A program made the translations under genes and the position numbers. From Strigamia acuminata (taxonomy: Eukaryota; Arthropoda; Chilopoda; Geophilomorpha; Linotaeniidae), in assembly GCA_949358305.1 (NCBI GenBank), contig OX442315.1, positions 19,990,427-20,054,426 on the forward strand: 64,000 nucleotides of DNA. The letters run 5' to 3'. This document shows positions 35,201 through 47,900 of this stretch, in pieces (position 1 is the stretch's first letter; each line of letters begins with the position of its first letter). The notes beneath the pieces are model-generated. The model saw only the letters and a program-made list of their open reading frames with translations, was not told the origin of the DNA and searched no databases.

Positions 35201-38200
35201 CGTCGGAAAAGAAAACGAAAAAGAAAGAGCGAAATATTTGTTATTGAGTCTCGAGGTTTACGATTCTGTTTACCCGGCTGAATAATTAATCAGACTAGAA
35301 ATCCCATAGGTGCTCCCTTTCCATCTGTGTCGAGACACAGTTTGAACATTTTCGGCGCCAGAATTTCGATACGCGATTCCTCAATTCAATTAAAGAGACA
35401 CACAAGTGACAGCTCTGCACAGCCCTGAGGAGAACTTCTTGATGCTATTTTATCCGTGTTCGAAGCATGCTTCAGGTTTTGCTTGACAAATCCTACGTGA
35501 CTCAGAATGACGCTTAACTTTATCGTTGATGCCTTTCAACGAATGTTGGCGGCATGCAAAATGTTTCATTTCGCAAGTGAATATGCAGGAGCTGGAATGG
35601 TAGCACCGCAAATGGAGGGAGTCGCGATGACAGCTATACGTGCGAGGTGCTATTTCCCTTATATCTACTGTACTCCACCGCTGTCTCTCTCTCTCTGTCT
35701 CTGTCTCAGTCTCACTGATGATGTGAGAAGGATACTAATGGATGCCTGCTGGTTGCTTAGCAACTAGCTTCAGGTATGTTGAAACCGAGCGAAAGCCCAG
35801 ACGACCTGTTATGCACCGCGACGATAAACAGCGAGTAATGAGGTCGCATTTCGAGCACACGAACCCGTTCGACCAAAAAAACTCATTTGGGGTAAGACGC
35901 CATTAATTAATTTGTTTTCCTCGCGTTGACGTTAATAAAAGATTATGATTTGCTAAATCCATAAAACTCAACTAACGTCATATTCTCATATATATTTATA
36001 TATAATGAATAGAATGGATTTGAATCGATAATTGGTTGACAGCTTTCTTCTTTTATTTTTCTTTCTGTGGCAAACGATGAGTCAAATTTGATGAGATCAT
36101 CAGGAAAATCGATTTTATTTATGACAAGTGATGCGGGATCTGCATTTCAACTGAATTCAATAGTACGTAGAAATAAAAAGGGGTAATAAAAAGCAAAGAA
36201 TATGACCAGTGAGTGCTCCAGTGTGGAAGACGTTTTTCCGATCGGATGTTTAATACTCCAAGATATGGCTCGACAAAGGACGAGAAGCCATGTTGGAATG
36301 TTTCGAGGAAATGATGAATTGTATGTGATATACGGACCTGACGAAACGGACTTGGGAAATATGTTGAGTGAAAAATTCAGTCCCACGAGATGAGTCAAGG
36401 AAATTGATTGGTAGTGATGCTGTCAACCATTTTTTCCCCCTTTCCTTCCTCACTCGATCATCGCTTTAAAAAAATCCTTCTTACAATTCAACGCCGCCTT
36501 TATTATCATGATTGCAGCCATTTTTACGACTGTTTTTAGGTTTTTACATGTTGTAATATTGTTTTCCGTGCCAGTTTCATTTAAGGTCAAGCAAATAAAA
36601 GCCTAGTTTACTATTGTCTTCGTTTATTCATAGTTCGGCAGAGAACGACACCTGAGCCTCTTACATACGCGAAATTGCAGAAGAGTAGAATGCGATCGCG
36701 CTCATAAAATTCTGATGTAGAACAGTGGCGGCCAGTGTGGTGGCGAGCGTAATTCTCTTGTTGTAGCCAATTCCATCCGATTACTATACAAGAAGTGTAA
36801 GTTTTGGGGGAACAAGCAGCTGCAACGTGCACTGCAACAAATGACAGGTTAAATAAACAATTCCAACTTTATATTGCCAAACTTACTCGCGATACGTTTC
36901 GAAAATTCGATCGATATATTCAAATCCAGGTGTTTTCCAGCTTTCCTTTGTGCTCATAACACTTTTTTTCGCATTTAATTTTACATACCTATTATGGAAA
37001 CATTAACATATTGTGAAAAAGTTTCGTTTTCTCCCACGAGTGTTTTGCGACGCTGGAATTTAATCTAAGTTAGTAATGCAAGAAAAGTCATTTACTTTTT
37101 CATTAGCGACTCTATGGAAATGAAACCGCTGGTCTTAGCCGAATAGTGTATGTAAATTTAAATCTCTAATTTGAATTTTTCATGTTTACTTAGAAATGTA
37201 CACACATAGAAATGCGCTAATGACTAATGTGTGCGCTAACTCAGCATTGCTTCAACATTTTCACTATTTTTCTCAAGATTGTGTCATTCCCTCACGTTTA
37301 ATGGAAGGAGAGATGTGAAAAACACCACCATACGTTATAAATGTAACTCTGAATCACAGACTCAATTGACCCGCTGAGATGAACCCGAAAAGGGCAAAAA
37401 AAGAAATGATTTTTCTCAAGGCAATAATGTTTTGGAAAAAAGGGCAAAAGGATGGGAAAAAATAATACGAGCACATGCGCAGAAGCCATCCTGTTTGATA
37501 TCTGCTCTTGTGTAGGCAGACAAAGAGGACGGTTTCGCTTCGATGGCGCTTGGCAGAGTATAAATAGAGTAAGGAAACCCACAAAGTTCGTCTTCACTGA
37601 TTTCATCTCGTCTGATAATGTATTTGCTTGTGTTTGTCGGCAATCTTCAATTCCGGGGTACTTAATGCCTCATTTTGTAAAATGGACCTCGAAACCATCA
37701 ATGCAATTGATTTCCTTCAAACACAACTTAACTGCAAATCTTACAAGAGTCATTAAGGTTTCTTTAATTAAAACTCTTAATGTTTCCTTTTTTCATTTCC
37801 CATCAATTTGCCTAAAGGAATACAGCACACATTTCCACAAATGAGCTTTTCGAGATAAAATACAAATAAAAAAATACTTATCTGTAAAATGGGTTGGACA
37901 AATTGCTTTATTTAACGATACGGTTTGCCCCGTTTTTCTATTTATTCAATGCATTTTGGATAGAGAAGAGAAGAGAAGAATGCTTCTGCGACTCTGTTGT
38001 ATACAACGAAACGTCGCAATCAGATTGATACGTCTCCGTTTATCTTGAATCGAATATTCCCTTTCCTCCTCCAAGGGTTAGTGCACGTATCTAAGGCAAA
38101 GTTGCTTTCTTAGGTGATGGAGTATTGGAAAACATAAATAAATATCTCGGTGCGGTCCTCGTCTGGTCTGCTGGTCGATATAAAGTGGATTTCACAAGTG

Positions 38201-41200
38201 ATGTGCAAACATTGAGCAGCGACTTCATAATGATAACTACATTAAAACCAATTTCCTAAAAGTAGACTATAGGAATTGAAACGTTCATATATTGGCTTGG
38301 CTTTTATCAGTAAACATCAGAGCAATTTCCCAACCATATAAAACTAAGCTGTAAAATGCTTTTTGTGATGTCTGCAGGTTAGTCTCAAGAGACAAATTAC
38401 ACACAAAGATGATTGCGTTTTCTCTTTATACGCAAACTATGTATATAAACGAATAGTGATTTATAGTTTTTCAACAAAAATACGAGCAATAAACTTATTT
38501 CAACGTTTGGCCAAAAGCAAACTTCTTTCAGACATTTGTTTCAGCTCGTAAAAGACTTTGCTTGTAGTTATTACAACAATTTTTTTTTTTTACTCTTACT
38601 GATAAGCTTTTATTGCTTCAAAATCCCTTCGCGCAGATTGGTTCATGAAAGACTAAGTCCAAGCTTTCAACAACCGTTAATCTCAATTTTTTTTTTTCAA
38701 AAAATATTTTTTTTTTTAATTTTCTTTTAAAATTTAATTTTTTTTATTCTATTTATTAATTCCCGTTTTATGCACTACATAAAAATTGAATAAAAGATTG
38801 CATTTAAAAGTGATCTCGGGAATTAAGTCGCACATAAATGATTGGAGCTTCTTCAACCTTTTTTCCCCTGCAATATCCCTGAATGGAGTTTTATTTTTTT
38901 TTTCTCACCAAAGAAAGAAGTTTCCACTTTGGAGAATTTCAAAAGCCGCAAGTCTGCAAATTATTTTTCTTTTTATGTTTTTTACTCACATATCGGCAAG
39001 AGATGATGACATTAGGGATTTTAATTCACCTCTTCCTGCTGATTGTATTAGTTTTAATCTCACAACTTTGCATGCAACAAGATTGAAGAAATTCGCATCA
39101 AACGGATTCACCCACGCAGTCCACATTTCTTTTTCTATGTTATCAGTGTTAAAAAATAAGTGCCCAAACAAATTCTCAAAAGTCTTCAACTTTGCACCAT
39201 GTTTTTTTTCCTCCCAAGTTTTATTTTATTGCACCTTGCGTTTGCGCACATATGGAACAACACCTCTGTGAACGTGTGTGAAACAGATGTGGTGTACATC
39301 AACTTTTATTTTGAGTGAATACTAAAAAGAACTATCGATTTACACGCACACATACTGCGCCATAATTGGAAAGAATCGACCACATATAAGCGATGGAGTT
39401 CGTCGATAATTGGTGCACAATTCCAGCGAGACAATTGAAAGATTATACTTCATCACCCATGGGTAAGGGCGCTAAGGCGCAATAGATGACGGTCACTTCG
39501 TGATTAGAAACTAAACTAACGGGGACAGCCGGCCGAATGATTTCTCTGTGGACATATAAATTATACCTGCTGTAATATACTACAACTGAATATAACAAAT
39601 ATATCCGTTTATATGTGTTTAAGCTTCTGAATACGGTCATTCTGGCAAAAAAACAATGTAACTTTCATTTTGAGAAAATATAAACCACTGTTTAGTTAAG
39701 GCAAACGCCATTAAAAATAAACAATGCGTATAGGATGCGCATGTTTGTTCTGGGACTCGTCATAACTCCTAATAAGCTGGCGAATGGTCCACTGGTTTTC
39801 GAGTTATATACAGCAAAGGTGGGCAGACATTCAGTATCAAACAGATTAAAATTTCAGTGGTATATTTCATCGTTACACTACATTAAAGAGGAATTGTTGG
39901 AATTTTCCCCACCGGTATATTTTGTGCGCGAAACCCAATTGTATTTCTATGTGAATCAATAGCGTCTGCAAAAAGCAGTGCGCTCGCAGTAGAAAAAGGA
40001 AAAATTTAAAATTCATTGGATTTCCAATAAATCTCCACGTGTGCTATAGCTCATAGTAAAGTAAACACACCTTTTAATCCTATCTACATGTGTAGGAATT
40101 AGAAAATAAGCTCAAACCAAACCAACAAATCAATCCCGATTTCCTGACAAACCAAATTATGTGTCATTTCATTTTGAGCGAAGAAATATAAAGTGTTATG
40201 TGTTTCTCGTGTTCATTTATACATTAGTGAACGTCCATAAAAGTGAAATACGGTGTTTAATCTCGGAGTTGGCACATAAAAAGGTCATAAGTGGAGTAAG
40301 AAATAGCCGGCGACACAATAGCGAGATAGTCATGACCGAACCCTGGAATAGGTTAATCGGATTTCCTTGTGCTCGCACCGCACGTTTATGGTTTTTTTCA
40401 CCCTTGTTAACTCTTGATCTGCTGCACCCAGCCATACGGCGAGTGCATTTGACTTTCCAACTACTTGACTATTTATGCCAGCCGATTGATAATGTTCCGC
40501 CACCCAAGCCAGTTATAAAAACCTGGCGATAGACAAAGATAGCTCAGCAAAACGAACGTGCGCAAACGTCTTGATCGCAGATTAAAGCATAAAGAAAAAT
40601 ATCGAACCAAAAAAATTTGCATTTTAAAAAGAAATCTTTCTTACTACGGCTAAAACCAAACAATTTGAGCGCGTTTTAGGAACGTTTTAGCCTCAAGTTT
40701 GAAGGCCAGTTTAATTTATTTCGAGGATAACAAACTCAATAATGAATGCATTGGAATGAACATTCATTTGCATTCATTTACTTTCTTCAGCGCAATTAGA
40801 TGTGGTTTGAGTAAAGCAAATAAAACTCAACAAGGATTTAAGCTGATTGGATCACTCGAGACGAAATTAAAGAGGTGAAAATCAACTTTAGTTGAAAAAT
40901 CAATTACGTTATTGAAACGTGCCGGCTGCGAAAAACCAATTGCACACCACTCATTCAAACCAAACTAGAATAAAAGCAACATCTGTGCACTCATAATAAT
41001 AACGAAACGCAAATTAATCCATTGTGCGTGTCTTAGTTAAAGCTGAAACGAGCAAATTGTGGAAATCACTTGTTGATCTCTAATTTACAAGCGCCTAGAT
41101 TACTTTAACAGTTGTTTTTTCCTCCAAAAAATAATAATAATAAAAAATAAAAAAATAGGAAAAAAAAATGGAGCATGCGCAGTACGATGCAAATGGGCAA

Positions 41201-41953
41201 CCAGCCATTTCCGGACAACGGAAAGAGCCAGAAGTGCCGTTCTTGGGAGCAGAAGTAATCGATGCACCACTTCATTTCCCGCGGGCTGTTTTTCCCTTTC
41301 CCTTTGCGCTCTTATCATTTGAGTGAGTCAAAAATGGCGTCAACCGATCTCACCTCATCAAGGGCACACTGTCTAACTTTGATAAGGTGTGTCAGGAGGT
41401 GTGGTGACACCGTGCTCACCCTAGTGTACTCTTCTGATGTTTTCTTCAGTTTGCACTTCTCAGCTGTTAAAAGATTGACATTAAACGTGCACAAAACTTT
41501 TCCAAATGATTTGCCAAACTGGAGCAATAAAGCGGAGATTTGCGTCAAACTCAGAAAATTTAGTATTTTGTCTGCACTTGTAAAGCAATTAGCAAGTGCG
41601 CGGCGCCAACAACACCTTGTTTAGGCAGCTATTACGGTAAAGAAGAGATGTGCTGATCGATGCCCGCTTCAATTTACGCAGTGTTGCCTACAGATAACAT
41701 GCGGTTTATCCGAATTGATGTGTGGTTTCACTTGGTAGCCGTGCAATTCGCGCCAAACATTTTCTATCTTGCCACGCAGTTGTGGGGTGGCAAATAGTTG
41801 CTCTGATTGGCATCTGTCTATTACAATTCTCTTCGATATCCTTATTATTTTTCTCCTTCTTCAGCTATCTTGTCAAATCACGAGCTCAGAGAATCTGAGT
41901 GATGGTTTTCATTAGAAACTTTCTTTATTTGATAACATTTCTTCATTTTTCTC

Positions 41954-41987
<34 letters not shown>

Positions 41988-44900
41988 TAAATTTAACAAA
42001 ACTTCACTTATCAAATTAAATATTGACAAAGAGGAAACAAATATTTTTTTTAAAAAATTCCATAAACCCCAAAAGCCCTTGACTATTAATACTTCTAAAG
42101 TGATGTAGAAACCTCAGCGATCAAGGACATTGCGGCGCACAGCACTGCTGTTGAGTGAATAACAAGAGCTTTCTTTTTGGCTGGCTTCTTCGCATGGTGT
42201 TAACCTTGTGTAAAAAATTTGGAACGCACAAACAGAAAGTGAAAAAAGACACCAACTGATTCTCCATGGAGATAAATTGAAGTGCCGCCTTTCCATTCCT
42301 CTTGATTCGAAGCCTCCGCCCATGTTTTATCTTCACTAAATCTCGCCCAAGTGTACTTTCTGAACTTTTGTTTCTACATTTGACAGCTCGTAACGTTATT
42401 AAATTTTTAATAAGTGTGCATAGGTTCGAAAAAAGAGAAATTACAGAACATTTATTAATAACACAGGCGGTGCTCCTTTGTGACCCAGTTTGAATTATAG
42501 ATTTACAGTAATTTCACTACATTTAACGTTTGATTCCAATTCAACATAACAAGTTTGTTTTCGTAGCCTCGCTTTCATTTTAGCCGAAACTCACAAAGTC
42601 TAATTAATGAAAAGTTAAACCTCGTGTACATCGTCTCTTCACAATAAACGTGAATTAATTATTTATTTAAACATTCCCATCTTTGTAAATGAAATTTTTT
42701 AGCTGCTGTTTTCGAAACGAAAACAACAAACAATGTTTAATTTACATTCTAAAAAAAGAAGAAAAAACCGAAAATTTATGTATATTTTTTTCCAGTTTTC
42801 TACCATCTTTTTTAAAGAGCAGACCGATAAGAATAAAAGGAAATAAATAAGCTGTATATATTGAAAATTGGTTCAATATTTGTTCGAGGTCTACGTCCTG
42901 TTTGATTTGGTGATTTTAGAATCGCACTAAATATTGATTTCTGTGTTTTATTCACGTGTGCAACGTCCATGTTTTGTTGAAGGCTTACCAAGATTTTTTT
43001 TTTTGACTTTCTCTCATGAAATATAAAACAAGCTAAAAAGATAAGTTGATGAGATATACCCATGTGCCTCAGTTTAAATTATTGATAATCTTGATTAAAC
43101 AAAACTTTAACTTCCAGAAGAATTGTGCAAACACAAACAACAACATTTAATATATTCAATAATTTAAACGCTACCAAGTTGCATGCAAAACTGAAAACTT
43201 ACCAAAACCACAGCACTAATTAAATCATTAAATATTTTATTTCTGCGCCCGTAGACCTATCACTTGCATTAATCTTGTGGAATTTCACTCTAGTTATCAG
43301 CACTTTAAAAAAAAAAAAAAGGAAAAAAAAATATCCAGCATGCCATCCATTTTTTTTTTTTTTTTTTTAAAGTAAACATAATCGATACATGAATTTCACA
43401 TTTAGGTAGAAAACTTTCCTTCCGCAGCACTTTAAAGTGGCAAATAAAAGAAAACTTTTCCCAATCGAACGTGAGATTCCCTCACCCAACTCTTTCCTAG
43501 TGATGGTGACATTAAAAAAGTAGAAGCTGCCTGTCAGTTTTAATACCTTCATTTAGTGTTTTCTAGTAATTAATGCGTCCTGGAAGAAGTAAAGTGCTAA
43601 GATAAGCAAGTAGATAACTTGTAATGAGTATAGTTGTTGATTAAACTCCTGTCGGCCAACCTTTGGTAATGGGTCATAATATTTAAGTAGTCAGTCGACG
43701 AAAAGCAACTTGTGCACTTTCTCTTTAACCGTTTAACGACCACGACTGACATTGGAGACCTCAGGTCTCAAAAAAATTCCATTAACCAAATTTGTCAACA
43801 TCTAGCAATGATTTCTACAAGCAACTACAAGAGCAGAACTAAAAAATGAAAAAAGTATAACGCCAATAGGGCAGTAGATGGAATGAAGCTGGCTTGGCTT
43901 AGCTTGGCTTGGCCTCTGATCTTTGGCTTCCGAATTAGGTCGTATATAGAGATGAGGCATTGTACTGTTTGTTTGACCTTCCCTGCTAAATTCTTCTTAA
44001 TTTAATTGCTTCATCGCTTTATAGTTGCATTCAAAAATTAAAATAAACTTGTTTAAGCTTGCTTTCAAATAAAGCAAACTTTACCTTGGCGATCGATGTT
44101 GGTTACTGCGAAATATTAGTCCCCCCTGGCGGGCGGTTTTAGTTTTCCTAAAGTTGTTGTTGTTGGTTATCAAAATGGCTGCTACATGAGCCAAAACTTG
44201 AGAAAGAAAAGCATTTTCCGTAATTTATTTTTTTCGTATAAAAAAAACAAAACAACTTTCATCAACTTGAGAATTTAGAATTCGTCATGTAAACGAAGAT
44301 GACAAAAATTTGTTACTATCCGAAATGGCATCAAGACAGGAACTGAGTTTTTAGTTTCATCTCATTACATTCCATGCACTACATTTATTTTCCATTCATT
44401 TTGCTTGCCTCTTGTCATTGTTTACATTTCTTCTTATCAGCTTGTGCTTGAAGCCTTATTTTTTTTGTACATACTTTCAACAGTTAATCATTTAGTTAAT
44501 GGTTGCTTGGTTTGGCATTTCTCCCTGTTTCTCTATCATTATCAAGTATCTTATATGTTTACAATGTGTGAAGCTACACTAGGGCACTAAATATTTTTTT
44601 TCTCTTTATTTTTTTGGAAATAAATTAGAAAATTTCCAGCCACACGCATTGTAAAAAAAAAACTTCCTTTAAATACGGACATACTGCCATATATTCAAAA
44701 GAAATTTTTTTTTCTACGAGTTTTTCTTTCATCTCTCTACGCCATCTCTTAATAAATTTATGCAGTACATATATATACATACGAGTATATTGTATGTAAT
44801 GCAAACCAGCGTATGGTTATAAAACTACTAAATTGGCGAAATCTCAAGCCGTGTAGATCATATGGGGCAATATTTTGATACAGCTGGCCGCACAAATGGT

Positions 44901-47900
44901 TACATACACTCACCATATTAAAAGGGAATTCACACTTCACAGCACAGTTCGAAAGAGCCGCCATTGGGGCTCAGTCCCCCCAATCTACAACTGTTACTTG
45001 TCAGTGTAAAGGTGATCATGCATGTTTCTACGTTCTACCAACTAGGCTTTATTGATTGTGGTGTACATTTGTCCACATACTTCAAAACAACCATTTGGTT
45101 CTTGTATACTAAAATATTTGGACCAAAAATTGGGATAAGAACTACACTATTGTACCGAATTGTTTTTTTTATTTAAATTTTTGAATGTAACTTGTTTGAT
45201 AAAAGGAAGACACACAAGTTGAAGAATGTACACTTTGAAATCGATTTCTGTGCCGTGCATCAAAAGAGAACTGCTTCATCAGTTCAGCAGAAATGTGATT
45301 GATCGTTTGTGGAACTATCTTTTCAGCTAGCACCAAATAAAAGAACAAAACAGATTTATTTAAAGCTGAAATGAATAAAAATGTGTAAACTTTGTTTGGT
45401 TAAACATGTCGTTGAACCATGTAAATCTTTAAAATTGTGCAAACATACAATACAGCATATAATGACATTAATATATACATATTAATGCCCAAAACGCAGA
45501 GAAATTGCAAATTTGAACATCAATTATACATGTATTCATCCATAAAATTTTAATTATTCGTCTGCATTAATTTATTTTTTTTAAAAAAATCAGTAGAAAC
45601 ATTAAACACTAAACTTAATACAATATTCTGTTGTAGTAAGTTACTATGGTAATCCAATTACCAAATCTGTCGCATTTTGGTCTCTGTTAACTCAAACGTA
45701 TCATTTTCTAAATTTGACTTACGGTAAACGCTTTTCATTGTAATTATAACAGCGACTGTTTTGCCACTAATAATAACTCCGCCCGACGTGACATTTGACA
45801 ACACTGGGCATCATATTTTGTTGTTTTCAACTTATTTCAACCAACGAAAATCCATTTATTTTTTGAAAGTGAAAATCAACACTCGCTCGCGCTTTTATTT
45901 TTATTTCTTTAAAAGAAATTGTATCTAACCCATTTCTTTTCTTTTGGTAATTTCAGAATTTAAAAAATCAAATCATGACTACGAATTTGTGGGTGGAACA
46001 AGTAAGTTTCAAATTCCCCATTTCCCAAACCTATATTTCGAAATTCTAATCAATTGCAATGAAAACCCTAAAAAAAAAATAATAAAAAAAACCAGAAAAA
46101 TTTTATTATGTCGATGAATTTCAATTTCCATTGCAGTTACAAAAATGATAAATGATTTTCACTTCCAATCCACCCATTTTTCTTTTCGTCTTTTTAGTAT
46201 TGGCATGACTACAAATTGAGTTGGGAGCCCCGCGAGTACGGAGGCGTAGAAATGCTGCACGTGCCCTCTGACCACATTTGGCGCCCGGACATTGTTCTTT
46301 ACAACAAGTAAGCTGTGCCCACAGATTAACACATGCTCTATCTGTCTGACTTGGGTAAAATTGTGCCGAATAAAGTTGAAATCTGTTGCAAATAAAACCC
46401 ACAGTGAATCCAATGACATGGGATGAAATTGGCTTCTTCTTACGACCCCTAAAAGCTCTTTACGAGGAGAAATCTCTTTTCCCTTTCCCATTTTTGGGAC
46501 AGTGATGCTAAAAGATTTGTGTAGCTTAGGTCTTTGTAAAAACCGACCGACGCATTCAACATATTCAAACTAATGCATTAAATTTGCTCAAAGGTTTGCT
46601 CGTGCTTCTGGCCCAGCATTAATACTACTTTGGATCATTTCTCCCGAAATGGTGCGTAAAAAAACGTGTAAATAATGTGTCATCCAAACCCCAACTGAGT
46701 AAAAGATGGAATTCCACGTATTGACGTGTGAATTTAACTAAAAATTCCTCATTGTTGAAGAATTTTATAGCTCGTGATTAAGATCGCAATATTGTCAAAA
46801 AAGTATAGTGGTGGGACAAATTATGTGACTGAAATCTGGATTTCTGCCCGTTTTTTCCGTCGAATTTCACGTCATTTCGTCCAAATTGAGCGGAAAATAG
46901 CAGGCGTATAATAAGTGGACCCTATTTCTACTTTAATGTTTTGTGCAAAGACAATAAAGCTTAAAATTTGAAACTATCCACATTGTGGTCATTTGCTTTA
47001 GCAGCTTGGCATTAGTGTTTCATTAAGTGGAAAGTTTCGCTGTGGAATGTTAAATCCCCATTCCAGAAGTCTAATTACAGAAGAAACCTTTTTAAAAAAA
47101 AAAACTTTAAATTTATATTACTCTCCTATTTTTCAAAACGTATTGAAAAGTTGGGTGAACAAACAGTGTTTGATAACTACCGTAATATATATGTAAAACG
47201 TGTTGCATTTTCTTCCATTCAACAGTGCGGATGGGAGTTTCGAAGTGACTCTAGCTACAAAAGCGGCGTTGCATTACACGGGCAAAGTGGAATGGAAACC
47301 ACCAGCCATTTACAAAAGTTCGTGCGAGATCAACGTGGAATATTTCCCATTTGATGAGCAGACGTGCATCATGAAGTTCGGCTCGTGGACGTACAGCGGT
47401 TATCAGGTTGACGTGTTGTTCGGTAACGCCATATTTTCAGGTGCAAGTTCCGAGAATGAGTAATAAAACCGCTAATTTTTTTTCTTTTCTTTTCTTTTCT
47501 TTTCTTTTCTTTTTTCCTTTTATTTGCAGGTGGACCTGCGCCATCGTGATGAAGTGGAAGGAACCAACATCATAGATCTCGGAGTCGACCTAAGTTCTTT
47601 TTACTTGAGCGTGGAATGGGACATTCTCGAAGTGCCAGCCGTTCGCAACGAGAAATACTACACGTGTTGCGACGAGCCCTACGTCGACATCACTTTCAGC
47701 ATCAGCATGCGACGCAAAACACTCTTCTACACAGTCAATCTCATCATTCCATGCATGTTCATCTCTTTCCTCACGGTCCTCGTCTTCTATCTGCCGTCAG
47801 ACAGTGGAGAGAAAGTAACGCTCAGTATCGGCATTTTACTGTCTCTCACCGTGTTCTTTTTACTGCTGGCCGAGATCATTCCCCCGACGTCGATGGCCGT

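Larger units (their letters stand above)
32266..45956 (+). other. Receptor intron 1 (13.7 kb)
   Basis: This is a GT-AG intron ending ..TTTGGTAATTTCAG. It contains no conserved coding sequence; open frames up to 161 codons (38786-39271) look like chance. It holds a CT-rich microsatellite and an RFX-type X-box palindrome near 35.7 kb, a TATA-like TATAAATAG at 37559, a 28-base A run at 41959 and TGGCTTGGCTTAGCTTGGCT repeats near 43.9 kb. First introns of this size in neuronal genes commonly carry enhancers. Confidence 0.85.

Noticed and set aside
37452-37844. 130-codon open frame near a TATA-like sequence
   Set aside because: The frame starts upstream of the TATA-like motif, so they cannot belong together, and the translation has no recognisable domain.
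38786-39271. 161-codon open frame inside receptor intron 1
   Set aside because: It runs through poly-T sequence (Phe-rich), has no recognisable domain, good start context or splice signals, and lies in AT-rich intron.
41959-41986. Poly-A run as the tail of a retroposed gene or SINE
   Set aside because: No gene-like, SINE-like or duplicated flanking sequence was seen next to it; the same holds for the A run at 57890-57914.
44118-44136. Second CTCF-like site (CCCCCCTGGCGGGCGG)
   Set aside because: The key C of the GGC core is replaced, so the match is much weaker than at 29373-29384.
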